A DNA stretch of 64,000 nucleotides from Lutispora sp003527145 (GCA_029983695.1 JASBZB010000026.1:1-64000); one strand, 5' to 3'; shown: positions 43,152 to 52,569, counted from the first letter of the stretch. The notes: generated by a model not told the origin, from the letters alone. Translations and numbers: made by a program.

Positions 43152-44390
43152 ATGGGTGATGACATAGACAGAGGACTTTTGAATGTAACTTCTGAAATAG
43201 GCAAGTTAAAGGCCGTACTTCTGCATAAACCCGGTAAAGAGCTGGAAAGGCTCACACCTGAATATCTGAGACAGCTGTTGTTTGATGACATACCCTGGTT
43301 GAAGCAAATGAGAATCGAGCATGATGAATTTGCAGAGGTCCTGAGAAAGAGAGGCGCTCAGGTTCTTTATGTGGAAGACTTGCTGGCGGAGATTTTTGAA
43401 GATAAGCAAGTGAAGAAGAACTTTATCCATGACATGTTAAGACAGTGCAAAATCGATAATCCGGAGCTTCACCAGATAATATCTGACAACCTGAATGATA
43501 GAACTCCTGAAGAATTGGTTGAAGCAGTTATCGGAGGCTTGCAGAAAAAAGAAATAGAGGTTTCCGACAGGGAGTATAGCCTTACAGATTATGTAGAAGC
43601 CCAGTATCCTTTGTACATCGATCCGCTTCCTAATCTATACTTTATGAGAGATCCCGCAGCAGTAATGGGAAATGGTATAAGCATAAACTCAATGTATACG
43701 GATGCGAGACGAAGAGAGCCAATGCTTATGAGATATATATATGACAATCATCCTTTGTTCAACAAGGCCGAATCGCCCTTATGGTATGATCATACCATAC
43801 CCCATAGCCTGGAGGGCGGAGATATGCTGGTGCTGAGCAAGGAGGTTATAGCCATAGGCTGCAGTGAAAGAACCTCGGCCCAGGGCATAGAAATGCTGAC
43901 CAGAAACCTTTTCTCCGGCATGAAGGAGCTGAAGGAGGTTGTGGTGGTCAGAATACCGCCTTTGAGAGCCTTTATGCATCTTGATACGGTCTTTACAATG
44001 GTGGATTACGACAAGTTCACAATATACCCGGGAATCCAGGATAGGGTAGAGGTCTACAGGCTTGTCAGAGGTAAAAGCGGCAGGATTAGCGTGATACCTG
44101 AAGCCGATTTGGTAGATACCCTGAAGAAAGCCCTCGGAATCCCGTCTATAAAGCTTATAGAAAGCGGCGGAGGCGATGCCGTAACCGCTGCAAGAGAACA
44201 ATGGAACGACAGCACAAACACATTGGCCATAGCACCGGGAGTGGTGGTGACCTACAGCAGAAACGAAGCCTCCAATGAAGTGCTGAGAAAAAATGGCATA
44301 GAGGTTGTTGAAATAGACGGCTCCGAACTGGTAAGAGGAAGAGGCGGCCCAAGATGCATGAGCATGCCGCTGGCAAGAGAGAAAATATAA
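43152..44390 (+). CDS. arcA: Arginine deiminase
   Basis: A 412-residue enzyme converting arginine to citrulline and ammonia in the cytosol, the first step of the ATP-yielding arginine deiminase pathway. Active-site regions are complete: LPNLYFMRDPAAVMG (Asp), HLDTVFTMVD (His/Asp) and the nucleophile Cys in GGPRCMSMPL near the end. It starts after AAAGGAG. It is followed by arcB and arcC, each after a gap of 138-240 bases. No arcD antiporter was found in the window. Confidence 0.95.
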   Translation: MGDDIDRGLLNVTSEIGKLKAVLLHKPGKELERLTPEYLRQLLFDDIPWLKQMRIEHDEFAEVLRKRGAQVLYVEDLLAEIFEDKQVKKNFIHDMLRQCKIDNPELHQIISDNLNDRTPEELVEAVIGGLQKKEIEVSDREYSLTDYVEAQYPLYIDPLPNLYFMRDPAAVMGNGISINSMYTDARRREPMLMRYIYDNHPLFNKAESPLWYDHTIPHSLEGGDMLVLSKEVIAIGCSERTSAQGIEMLTRNLFSGMKELKEVVVVRIPPLRAFMHLDTVFTMVDYDKFTIYPGIQDRVEVYRLVRGKSGRISVIPEADLVDTLKKALGIPSIKLIESGGGDAVTAAREQWNDSTNTLAIAPGVVVTYSRNEASNEVLRKNGIEVVEIDGSELVRGRGGPRCMSMPLAREKI

Positions 44391-44394
44391 AATA

Positions 44395-44417
44395 GGATTC
44401 AGAGCTCAGAGCTCAGG
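44395..44417 (+). repeat. Intergenic repeat, GAGCTCAG module
   Basis: GATTCAGAGCTCAGAGCTCAGG, followed by GCTAGGGTGTGCC. Related to repeats at 17122, 24541, 53597 and 62754. A GGAAACACGGATTGACACT copy follows at 44454 and a GACCCAATAGGAATACC copy at 44584-44600, so this gap stacks three modules. Confidence 0.65.
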
Positions 44418-44630
44418 TGCTAGGGTGTGCCGCTGGAGCTTTAGGGAGGCAGGAAACACGGATTGACACTAAAATTCCATGGATTTTCACGGAGAAATTA
44501 AGCTGAGGTGTAGTGAGTATATATGGAGTTTTTTGAAGCTTCTTGAAGCTCTATGGTTATTATAACCTAAGACACCAGCGGCTGACCCAATAGGAATACC
44601 ATATAGATACATAAAAGGAGGAATAATAAA

Positions 44631-45620
44631 ATGGCGGTTAATTTAAAAGGCAGAAGTTTTTTAACTTTAATGGACTTTACTCCATCGGAAATCAGATATA
44701 TGCTGGATTTGGCCCATGATTTAAAAGCCAAAAAGAGAGCGGGCATATATAATTACCTTCTCAAAGGTAAAAATATAGTTCTTCTATTCGAGAAGACTTC
44801 GACCAGAACCAGATGCGCCTTTGAAGTTGCAGCTTTGGAAGAAGGAGCCCATGTCACGTATTTGGATCAAAACAGCTCTCAGATGGGTAAAAAGGAATCC
44901 TTGGAGGATACGGCGAAAGTATTGGGCAGATTCTATGATGGTATTGAATACAGAGGCTATAAGCAATCAGCAGTAGAAGATCTGGCTAAATACTCGGGAG
45001 TTCCGGTATGGAACGGCCTTACCGACATAGACCATCCGACTCAGATACTTGCCGATATGCTTACGATTGAAGAACACATCGCAAAGCCCCTTAATAAAGT
45101 AAAGGTGGTATTTGTTGGAGATACAAGAAATAACATGTCCTATGCCTGGATGTATGGCTGCGCTAAGATGGGCATGCACTTTGTAGCATTAGGACCAAAG
45201 GAATTATGGCCCAGTGAAGAAATAATGAAACAAGTAACAGAAGCGGCGAAAGAAACAGGTGCCATCATCGAAGTTTCCGATGATGTGGATTTTGCAGTAA
45301 AAAATGCAGATGTAATATACACCGATGTATGGGCTTCCATGGGAGAAGAAGATAAGATACCGGAAAGAGTGAAACTTCTTTCCCATTATCAGATAACCAT
45401 GGATATGATGAACAAGACAAACAATCCGGATGCCATTTTCATGCATTGTCTGCCGGCCTTCCATGATTTTGAGACCAAGATGGCAAAAGACATGATGGAC
45501 AAGGGTTACGACATCAGAGAAGTCACCGATGAAGTATTTCGCAGCAGGCATTCTGTGGTATTCGACGAAGCTGAAAATAGAATGCATACTATAAAGGCAG
45601 TAATCGTAGCTACATTGTAG
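44631..45620 (+). CDS. arcB: Ornithine carbamoyltransferase (catabolic)
   Basis: A 329-residue transcarbamylase. The carbamoyl-phosphate motif is FEKTSTRTR, with HPTQ further on, and ornithine-site motifs are DVWASMGEE and MHCLPAFHD. In the arginine deiminase pathway it splits citrulline with phosphate into ornithine and carbamoyl phosphate. Its position between arcA and arcC supports this direction. It starts after AAAGGAGG. It is a true ornithine enzyme and not a YgeW-type relative, since both substrate motifs are standard. Confidence 0.94.
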   Translation: MAVNLKGRSFLTLMDFTPSEIRYMLDLAHDLKAKKRAGIYNYLLKGKNIVLLFEKTSTRTRCAFEVAALEEGAHVTYLDQNSSQMGKKESLEDTAKVLGRFYDGIEYRGYKQSAVEDLAKYSGVPVWNGLTDIDHPTQILADMLTIEEHIAKPLNKVKVVFVGDTRNNMSYAWMYGCAKMGMHFVALGPKELWPSEEIMKQVTEAAKETGAIIEVSDDVDFAVKNADVIYTDVWASMGEEDKIPERVKLLSHYQITMDMMNKTNNPDAIFMHCLPAFHDFETKMAKDMMDKGYDIREVTDEVFRSRHSVVFDEAENRMHTIKAVIVATL

Positions 45621-45758
45621 TCAAATAATAAAGCATTCATTAAATATGCACATTTTTTTATTAATAGTTTACAAAGGTAAAAGGGCTTCCTATATAGAAT
45701 ATGACTCTAACGTATTCTAAGGGTAGATATTCAATATTTTTAGCGAGGAGAGAAAAAC

Positions 45759-46703
45759 ATGGGCGCAACAAAAGTTGTGATAGCATTAGGGGGAAATGCC
45801 CTCCAGGAAGCAGGGACTCCGGCAACGGCCGAAGCTCAATTTGAAGTAGTAAAAAAGACGGCAGGATATATAGCAGAAATAAGTGAAAAGGGTTATGAGG
45901 TAGCAATAGCTCACGGAAATGGCCCTCAGGTAGGAAGGATACTTCTTGCTTCTGAGACTGCATCCTCAGTCACACCGGCAATGCCTTTCGATGTATGCGG
46001 AGCCATGAGCCAGGGTTATATAGGATACCATATACAGCAAGCATTGAAGCATGAGCTTGCCAAAAAAGGCAAGGATATTCCCGTAGTAACTTTGGTTACT
46101 CAGGTTGTAGTCGATAAAAACGACCCGGGATTCAAAAATCCGACAAAACCAATCGGTCCTTTCTACAGCGAAGAAGAAGCAAAAAAAATTGCGGCCGAGA
46201 AGGGCTATATAATGAAGGAAGATGCCGGAAGGGGCTGGAGAAGAGTAGTTGCTTCGCCTGTTCCTGTAAAAATCGTTGAACTGGATTCGGTAAAGAGGCT
46301 CTGGGATTCTACCATAGTGGTTACTGTCGGCGGCGGCGGGATTCCGGTTATAGAAAAGGAAGACGGATCTTTGGAAGGAGTTGCAGCGGTTATTGACAAG
46401 GATTTGGCTGCAGAGAGATTGGCTGAAGATGTTGATGCGGACGTTCTCATGATCCTTACGGAGGTTGAAAAGGTTTCCATAAACTACAAAAAACCTAATC
46501 AGCAGGATTTGGCTTCCATGTCCGTAGAGGAAGCTTATAAACTCATTGAAGAAGGGCATTTTGCACCGGGCAGCATGCTCCCGAAGGTGATGGCGGCTGT
46601 TAACTTTGCAAAATCAAAACCAGGCAAAAAAGCGATAATAACCTCCCTCTATAATGCAGTTGATGCTTTGGAAGGAAAAGCCGGTACAGTAGTGACGATG
46701 TAA
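45759..46703 (+). CDS. arcC: Carbamate kinase
   Basis: A 314-residue enzyme that makes ATP from carbamoyl phosphate and ADP. Motifs: ALGGNALQ at the start, HGNGPQVGRI, PTKPIGPFY, VVTVGGGGIPV and a long family-typical C-terminal half ending in KKAIITSLYNAVDALEGKAGT. It starts after GCGAGGAGAG. It completes the arginine deiminase pathway and is the only carbamate kinase in the window, so it could also use carbamoyl phosphate from the AllFGH-like complex. Confidence 0.94.
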   Translation: MGATKVVIALGGNALQEAGTPATAEAQFEVVKKTAGYIAEISEKGYEVAIAHGNGPQVGRILLASETASSVTPAMPFDVCGAMSQGYIGYHIQQALKHELAKKGKDIPVVTLVTQVVVDKNDPGFKNPTKPIGPFYSEEEAKKIAAEKGYIMKEDAGRGWRRVVASPVPVKIVELDSVKRLWDSTIVVTVGGGGIPVIEKEDGSLEGVAAVIDKDLAAERLAEDVDADVLMILTEVEKVSINYKKPNQQDLASMSVEEAYKLIEEGHFAPGSMLPKVMAAVNFAKSKPGKKAIITSLYNAVDALEGKAGTVVTM

Positions 46704-47031
46704 TGAAACACAATAAGTAAATATATATCATAGGCCTCATACCGCAGCAAGGAATACCCTTGCAGCAGCGGTGCGGGGCCTTATTTCTTATTGTCAGCTT
46801 CTTTTGCTCATGCTAATTTCTAATAGAAGAACATATAAATAGGATATACTTGAAGAAAAAGTTATTATATAATATAACCAATAAGAAATCTTTATTTCAC
46901 ATATCTTTTTGGACATTTTATACAAAGGGAAATTCAGCATTTTGTAGAAGTTTAATAATATTCAAAAAATTATGACATTCAGATATTTTATTGCATTGGG
47001 TTTTCGTTTAAATCATTGGAGGTGGATGATC
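46704..47031. other. 328-base gap between arcC and molybdenum hydroxylase operon 2
   Basis: Holds a nested terminator-like hairpin (46733-46790) and a candidate promoter for the operon: TTGAAG (46850-46855), 17 bases, TATAAC (46873-46878). Nothing else was recognised. Confidence 0.55.
46733..46790 (+). terminator. Terminator after arcC
   Basis: Outer arms GGCCTCATACCGC and GCGGTGCGGGGCC enclose a second stem GCAAGG/CCTTGC, followed by TTATTTCTTATT. Confidence 0.65.
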
Positions 47032-47880
47032 TTGAAGAAGTTCGAGTATGTTAAACCATCAACGCTGGAAGAGATGGCCGATATACTCCAGCAATATGGA
47101 GACGGGGCCAAAATACTAAATGGCGGCACTGACCTTCTGGTCAGGATGAGGGATAATCTCGTAAAACCTAAGTTTGTGGTAGATATAAAAGGCATATCAG
47201 AGATGAAAAAGCTTGAGCTTGCAGAAGAAGGCTTGTTTATTGGTGCTGCAGTTACTATGAATGAAGTTATCTGCAGCAATATTGTCTTGGAGAAGTATAG
47301 AATACTGGCAGAAGCGGCTCATGAGGTAGGTTCCTATCAGCTCCGAAATAGAGCCACCATAGCGGGCAATGTATGCAATGCTTCACCTTCCGGAGACACT
47401 ATAGCTCCCTTATATGTGCTTTCCGCAAAGGTAAAAATCTATAGCAAAGACGGTATAAGGGTAGTTCCTATAGAAGATTTCATCCAGGGTGTAAGAAAGA
47501 TTGACTTAAAGCCGGCAGAAATCGTTATGGGCATATCGCTTCCCAGTATAGAAGGCAAAAATGGAGGCTCATACTACAAGCATGCAAGAAGAAAAGATGT
47601 TGACCTTGCTACGGTTGGAGTCGCAGCTTTCCGCAATGAGGGCCGGTGGAAGATTGCATATGCGGCAGTGGCGCCTACCATATTGCGGGGGCATAAAGCC
47701 GAAGCAATATTGAATGACTTGAAAGAAATCAGTGAGGACACCTTGGGGCCGGCTATGGATGCGGCGGCATCCGAAGTAACGCCCATAAGCGATGTGAGAG
47801 CCGGCAGGGAATACAGGCTCGATATGATCAGGATAAGTCTCAAGAGGTCCGTATTAGCTGCACTTATGCAGTATCAATAG
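47032..47880 (+). CDS. Molybdenum hydroxylase FAD subunit, operon 2
   Basis: A 282-residue FAD subunit with NGGTDLLVRMRD (FAD loop) and RNRATIAGNVCNASPSGDTIAPLY. The TTG start at 47032 is chosen because GGAGGTGG directly abuts the in-frame ATG at 47026 and because homologues begin KKFEYVKP. The gene order here is FAD, iron-sulfur, molybdenum subunit, different from operon 1, so the two operons are not simple duplicates. Sequence similarity to the operon 1 subunit is only moderate by eye. Confidence 0.9.
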   Translation: MKKFEYVKPSTLEEMADILQQYGDGAKILNGGTDLLVRMRDNLVKPKFVVDIKGISEMKKLELAEEGLFIGAAVTMNEVICSNIVLEKYRILAEAAHEVGSYQLRNRATIAGNVCNASPSGDTIAPLYVLSAKVKIYSKDGIRVVPIEDFIQGVRKIDLKPAEIVMGISLPSIEGKNGGSYYKHARRKDVDLATVGVAAFRNEGRWKIAYAAVAPTILRGHKAEAILNDLKEISEDTLGPAMDAAASEVTPISDVRAGREYRLDMIRISLKRSVLAALMQYQ

Positions 47881-47901
47881 GAATTGGGAGGTATGGTTAA
47901 G

Positions 47902-48369
47902 ATGAAACACCACATATCCTTTAACATAAATGGAGAGAAGGTTCGTCTTGAAGTGGAGCCCAACAAAACGCTTCTCAAGATGCTGAGAGAAGACTTGAAC
48001 CTCACCGGTGCCAAGGAAGGCTGCGGCGCAGGCGAATGCGGCTCATGTACGGTCATAGTCGACGGCAAGGCCGTGAATTCCTGCATGATGCTCGCTGTTG
48101 AAGCAGACGGCAAGGACATAGTAACTGTAGAAGGGCTCGCAAAGAATGGAGTATTAGACCCATTGCAGGAAACCTTTATAAAAAATGCCGCTTTGCAATG
48201 CGGCTACTGCACTCCTGGGATGCTCATGTCCGCTAAGGCTCTTCTCATGAGAAATCCTAATCCCAGTGAAGATGATATAAAAGAAGCCATAGGCGGAAAT
48301 CTCTGCCGCTGCACCGGCTACAAAGCGATAATTGACGCGATAAAAGAAGCAGCCGGCCAAATCAATTGA
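47902..48369 (+). CDS. Molybdenum hydroxylase 2Fe-2S subunit, operon 2
   Basis: A 155-residue subunit with both clusters: CGAGECGSCTV in the first domain and CGYCTPG ... CRCTGYKAI in the second. The start at 47902 follows GGGAGGT with eight bases of spacing; the ATG at 47893 would abut the site. It carries electrons from the molybdenum centre to the FAD subunit. Confidence 0.92.
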   Translation: MKHHISFNINGEKVRLEVEPNKTLLKMLREDLNLTGAKEGCGAGECGSCTVIVDGKAVNSCMMLAVEADGKDIVTVEGLAKNGVLDPLQETFIKNAALQCGYCTPGMLMSAKALLMRNPNPSEDDIKEAIGGNLCRCTGYKAIIDAIKEAAGQIN

Positions 48370-48383
48370 TGGGAGGGTGAAAG

Positions 48384-50765
48384 ATGTACAAATATGTAGG
48401 TCATGATGTCAAAAGAGTAGACGGCCTTGAAAAGGTCACCGGCTATGCAAAATATGTAGATGATATAAAAATGGCAGGAATGCTCTATGCAAAGATAAAG
48501 AAAAGCCCGTACGCCCATGCAAAGATTTTAAAGGTAGATGTATCCAAAGCTATGGCATTGGAAGGAGTCAAGGCTGTAATAACGGGAGCGGACGTGCCTA
48601 ACAGAGTAGGCCTTTACCTGGAGGACAAAACCTTCCTGGCTGCAGATAAGGTGAGATTTGTCGGAGAAGCGGTAGCGGCTGTGGCTGCCATCAACGAAGA
48701 AATTGCAGAAGAAGCAATCGAATTGATAGAGGTAGAATATGAAGAACTGCCCGGGGTATTCAATGCCATGGATGCCATCAAGCATGATGCACCTCTCATA
48801 CACGAAGACTTGGGGAGCTATAAATATGGTCCTATCTTTTTTCCGAAGCCCGGCACCAACATCAGCAATCACTATAAGATAAGGAAAGGCGATGTGGATA
48901 AAGGTTTTGCAGAAGCGGATTATATAATGGAGAATGAATTCTATGTTCCGCATATACAGCACGCCCCTATAGAAAATCACTCTGTAATCGCTTTGACCGA
49001 ACCCTCCGGCAAGCTTACCGTATGGTCTGCATGCCAGTCGCCCTATGCGGTAAGAAAAGCTTTATCGGTAGCATTCGATCTTCCTCTTCACAAGGTCAGG
49101 GTCATTGCACCGGCAGTGGGAGGAGGATTTGGGGGGAAAGCGGGTACGACTCTGGAAGGCATCACGATACCTTTATCTAAAAAATGCATGGGAAGACCTG
49201 TGAAATTGACCTATACAAGGGAAGAAGACATGGTGGGCAGCTTTGTAAGGCAGGGCTGCCTGGCCAGAATAAAGACCGGCGTTAAAAAAGACGGGCGTAT
49301 AGTAGCGGAAGAAAACACCTTCTATTGGGAGGGCGGCGCCTATACGGAATACGGCGTAAACATCGCAAGGGCAGGGGGCTATGCGTCGACAGGCCCTTAT
49401 GATATACCCAATGTGAAAGCGGACTCCTATTGTGTATACACCAACCAGCCTGTAGGCGGACCATACAGAGGCTTCGGAATGTCCGAGATCCACTTTGCAA
49501 TAGAACAGAACCTGGATATGGTAGCCATACAAATGGGTATAGACCCTGTAGAATTCAGAAAGATAAATGCCATAAAAGAAGGCGGCTATACAGTCACAAG
49601 CCAGCAGCTTTATAATGTAGGCATAACCAAATGTATCGAGGCTGTAGAAAAGGACATCGAATGGGGAAAGACCAATAAGGCTTCTGCTCCTAACAAGCTG
49701 AGGGGCAAGGGGATTGCCTGCATGTACAAGGCCCCTTCTCAACCCAACAACGTTGCATCTTCAGCCATCATCAAGATAAATGAGGACGGCACTGCAAACC
49801 TTATGGTGACAGCCATGGATATAGGCCAGGGCTCCGACACTGTTCTGACCCAGATTGCAGCAGAAGTCCTGACTATACCAGTGGAAAAAATCAGCATTAT
49901 ATCCGGAGATACCGATGTAACGCCTTATGAATGGCAGACGGTTGCCAGCCGTATAACCTACTGCGCGGGGAATGCGGTTAAAAAGGCGGCAGAGGATGCG
50001 AAAGACCAGCTGTTGAAGCTGGGCTCAATCGGCCTGGGACTTCCTGCAGAATATTTGGAGCTCAAGGACGGATATGTAGTATCTGCTGTTTATCCCGACA
50101 GAAAGAAGTCTATTGCCTCTCTGGCCCTTGGCCTGGAAATGGCCGACGGCTCCGGAGTTCACGGGCCTATCATAGGCAGGGGCTCCTTTATACCTCCCAA
50201 CGTGAGGAACACAGACAAGGAAACCGGTCAGGGCGAGAAGCCGGTCGCCTTCTGGACCTTTGGTGCTCAGGCGGTTGAAATAGAAATAGATATGGAAACC
50301 GGCCGGATAGAAGTTATCAAAGTGGCGGCTGCCTATGACGTGGGCAAGGTGATCAATCCTCAGCTTTGCAGAGGCCAGATCGAAGGCGGCATAGTGCAGG
50401 GTATAGGATCGGCGCTGCTGGAGCATCAGATAATGGAAAACGGCAAAGTGAAGAATCCTAACTTTGTAGATTATAAGATACCTGCTGTGAGAGATGTGCC
50501 TGAGATGGTGGTAAGGATAATAGAAGTTCCTGAAGTCACAGGCCCCTATGGAGCCAGGGGAGTAGGCGAGCCCGCCATGGTGCCTACGGCTCCTGCCATA
50601 GCCAATGCCGTATATAATGCGCTTGGCATCAGAATAAACTCTCTCCCGCTGAGCGCTGAAAAAGTTTTGGATGCCATTAAAAACAACAAAAGCGTAAGCT
50701 GCAAGATGGTTCAGAACAACAAAGGAGAGGATGGAGAAGGCCAGATAAAATGCGGAATCAACTAA
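48384..50765 (+). CDS. Molybdenum hydroxylase large subunit, operon 2
   Basis: A 793-residue molybdenum subunit starting after GGGAGGGTG. Moco-site motifs are GGGFGGKAG, MDIGQGSDT and the base Glu in GVGEPAMVPTAP. The residue after GGGFGGK is Ala, where classical xanthine dehydrogenase has a substrate Glu, while the FRGFG-type Phe is kept (YRGFGMSE). The neighbouring YqeB and molybdopterin-binding genes suggest a selenium-dependent hydroxylase of the purine hydroxylase type, in which selenium is a labile ligand of molybdenum rather than selenocysteine. The actual substrate is unproven. It ends in an unusual Lys/Gly-rich tail (KMVQNNKGEDGEGQIKCG). Confidence 0.88.
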   Translation: MYKYVGHDVKRVDGLEKVTGYAKYVDDIKMAGMLYAKIKKSPYAHAKILKVDVSKAMALEGVKAVITGADVPNRVGLYLEDKTFLAADKVRFVGEAVAAVAAINEEIAEEAIELIEVEYEELPGVFNAMDAIKHDAPLIHEDLGSYKYGPIFFPKPGTNISNHYKIRKGDVDKGFAEADYIMENEFYVPHIQHAPIENHSVIALTEPSGKLTVWSACQSPYAVRKALSVAFDLPLHKVRVIAPAVGGGFGGKAGTTLEGITIPLSKKCMGRPVKLTYTREEDMVGSFVRQGCLARIKTGVKKDGRIVAEENTFYWEGGAYTEYGVNIARAGGYASTGPYDIPNVKADSYCVYTNQPVGGPYRGFGMSEIHFAIEQNLDMVAIQMGIDPVEFRKINAIKEGGYTVTSQQLYNVGITKCIEAVEKDIEWGKTNKASAPNKLRGKGIACMYKAPSQPNNVASSAIIKINEDGTANLMVTAMDIGQGSDTVLTQIAAEVLTIPVEKISIISGDTDVTPYEWQTVASRITYCAGNAVKKAAEDAKDQLLKLGSIGLGLPAEYLELKDGYVVSAVYPDRKKSIASLALGLEMADGSGVHGPIIGRGSFIPPNVRNTDKETGQGEKPVAFWTFGAQAVEIEIDMETGRIEVIKVAAAYDVGKVINPQLCRGQIEGGIVQGIGSALLEHQIMENGKVKNPNFVDYKIPAVRDVPEMVVRIIEVPEVTGPYGARGVGEPAMVPTAPAIANAVYNALGIRINSLPLSAEKVLDAIKNNKSVSCKMVQNNKGEDGEGQIKCGIN

Positions 50766-50784
50766 AGCCGGTTTAAAAAATATA

Positions 50785-50813
50785 TTGAAAAAAATATTTG
50801 TGCATGCTACAAT
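50785..50813 (+). promoter_or_regulatory. Promoter of the permease gene
   Basis: TTGAAA (50785-50790), 17 bases, TACAAT (50808-50813). Transcription would start near 50820, giving a leader of about 250 bases that contains the attenuator. Confidence 0.7.
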
Positions 50814-50835
50814 GGGAAAAGTGCGATATTTTTAA

Positions 50836-50945
50836 GTCATGTACAGAGATGCTGACAAGATATTAAACTAAGGTTATAGGTGTATATAAAAGCCCTATAT
50901 TGAATTATTATCTTGTCTGCATCTTGCAGACAAGATTTTTTATTT
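50836..50945 (+). promoter_or_regulatory. Transcription attenuator in the permease leader, PyrR-like
   Basis: A strong terminator (TCTTGTCTGCA, TCT, TGCAGACAAGA, then TTTTTTATTT; 50911-50945) can be pre-empted. GACAAGATA at 50854-50862 can pair with TATCTTGTC at 50909-50917, the terminator's left arm. Just before, GTCA/TGAC closes a loop reading TGTACAGAGATGC, close to the PyrR-binding loop (CAGAGAGGCU). This is the layout of pyrimidine attenuators. Confidence 0.6.
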
Positions 50946-51073
50946 AGATCGCTTCATATAGAAGCTTTCTATATATAAATGGGACGGCTCTGCTGTCCCT
51001 GCGCATTATTTGGGGATAATGAAGTAGGGTTATCGCAATACTAATCTATAATAATAAATAAGGGGGTAATCAA

Positions 51074-52297
51074 ATGGCAACAAGCCCAAACACTAACAAA
51101 GACACGGCAATCAGAAGAGGCGATCTGCCGTTATACAAGCTCATAATTTTAGGTCTCCAGCACACCTTCACGATGTTTGGCGCTACAGTATTGGTGCCTA
51201 TACTGACTGGACTCAACATCTCTGTTGCACTGTTTACGGCAGGTATAGGAACCTGGTTCTTCCACTTTGTAACCAAGATGAAGGTCCCGGTGTTCTTAGG
51301 CTCCTCCTTTGCTTACATCGCCCCAATAATTCTGGTATCCCAGCAATATGGCGGAATAGCATATGCAACAGGCGGCTTGGTAATCGCAGGACTTATGTAT
51401 TTACTATTGGCGGTAGCGGTTTACTTTGTAGGGCCTAAGCTTATATACAGCTTCTTCCCGCCCATCGTTACAGGCCCGATAATCATGGTTATAGGATTAA
51501 ACCTGGCTCCGACAGCTGTTAATATGGCTAAGGATAATTGGCTTTTAGCAGGCATATGCCTTGCTACGGTTATAGCAGTCAGCCTGTTTGCCAAAGGCTT
51601 CCTGAAGGTTCTTCCGGTACTATGCGGCTTAATAGTTGGCTATATATCAGCGATAGCAATGGGCTTGGTAGATTTTACACCTGTAGCTCAAGCTGCATGG
51701 TTCGGCCTTCCGCCTTTCATACTGCCTAAATTCAGCGGTGCAGCCATATCCATAGTAGCTCCTGTTGCCATAGCCAGTATGGTTGAGCACATAGGTGACG
51801 TATTGGCAGTAAGCGCAACAGTAGGAGAAGATTTCGTTTCTGATCCTGGACTGCATAGGACACTACTTGGAGATGGTGTTGCTACATCCCTGGCAGCAAT
51901 GCTTGGTGGTCCTGCAAACACAACCTACTCCGAAAATACCGGCGTTTTAGCATTGACAAAAGTATTCGATCCCTGGGTAATGAGAATAGCAGCTTGCTTT
52001 GCAATAGTGCTCTCTATGATTCCAAAGTTAGGTGCAATCATATCCACTATACCCGGCCCTGTTATTGGCGGTATATCCATAGTTCTGTTTGGTATGATTG
52101 CTTCAATAGGTGTTAGAACAGTTGTTGAAAACAAAGTTGATTTCTCTCTTAACAGAAACCTTATGATAGGAGCTGTCATACTTGTACTTGGAATCGGCGG
52201 TGCAGTATTTGATTTCAAAATATTTCAATTAGCCGGTATGGCTCTAGGCGCAATCGTAGGTATAATACTCAATAAGATTTTACCGGAAGACAAATAA
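51074..52297 (+). CDS. uraA: NCS2 uracil/xanthine-type permease
   Basis: A 407-residue nucleobase:cation symporter-2 protein with about 12-14 hydrophobic segments. LGLQHTFTMFGATVLVPILTG near the start, VEHIGDVLAVS in the middle and TTYSENTGVLALTKVF carry the residues that bind the base in UraA (two Glu and a His region). It starts after AAGGGGGT. The PyrR-like attenuator in its leader favours uracil; its place between a molybdenum hydroxylase and its maturation genes would also fit xanthine. Confidence 0.85.
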   Translation: MATSPNTNKDTAIRRGDLPLYKLIILGLQHTFTMFGATVLVPILTGLNISVALFTAGIGTWFFHFVTKMKVPVFLGSSFAYIAPIILVSQQYGGIAYATGGLVIAGLMYLLLAVAVYFVGPKLIYSFFPPIVTGPIIMVIGLNLAPTAVNMAKDNWLLAGICLATVIAVSLFAKGFLKVLPVLCGLIVGYISAIAMGLVDFTPVAQAAWFGLPPFILPKFSGAAISIVAPVAIASMVEHIGDVLAVSATVGEDFVSDPGLHRTLLGDGVATSLAAMLGGPANTTYSENTGVLALTKVFDPWVMRIAACFAIVLSMIPKLGAIISTIPGPVIGGISIVLFGMIASIGVRTVVENKVDFSLNRNLMIGAVILVLGIGGAVFDFKIFQLAGMALGAIVGIILNKILPEDK

Positions 52298-52348
52298 ATA
52301 AGAACAAAATCCAAAATCCTACTTCATTAATCATAAATAAATTAAGAC

Positions 52349-52422
52349 TCAAAATACGTGCTCACGGGCACGTATTTTGATTTGCTGATTAAAATAGCAG
52401 CCCTACATGGCTGCTATTTTTT
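52349..52422 (+). terminator. Two successive hairpins after the permease
   Basis: First TCAAAATACGTGC / GCACGTATTTTGA (52349-52380, perfect 13 pairs), then AAAATAGCAGCC / GGCTGCTATTTT plus TT (52391-52422). The second is a standard terminator. Confidence 0.8.
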
Positions 52423-52569
52423 ATGAAGCTTTATACTTGTTATCAGTGCCGCAACAGATTAATTTTAAATCAAGAAGAGGAATTCAGGATATTATATAGA
52501 ATATACATACTAATCACAAAAAAACGTAAGAAATTTGTTGCTAATTAACATAGAAGTGGAGGAACTGAA

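Noticed and set aside
44631..45620. YgeW-type carbamoyltransferase of the purine (urate) pathway
   Set aside because: Standard ornithine-site motifs and the position between arcA and arcC fit a catabolic ornithine enzyme.
50820..50945. Purine or xanthine riboswitch before the NCS2 permease
   Set aside because: The conserved purine-riboswitch core (TATA...GTTTCTAC...) is absent; the leader fits a PyrR-type attenuator instead.
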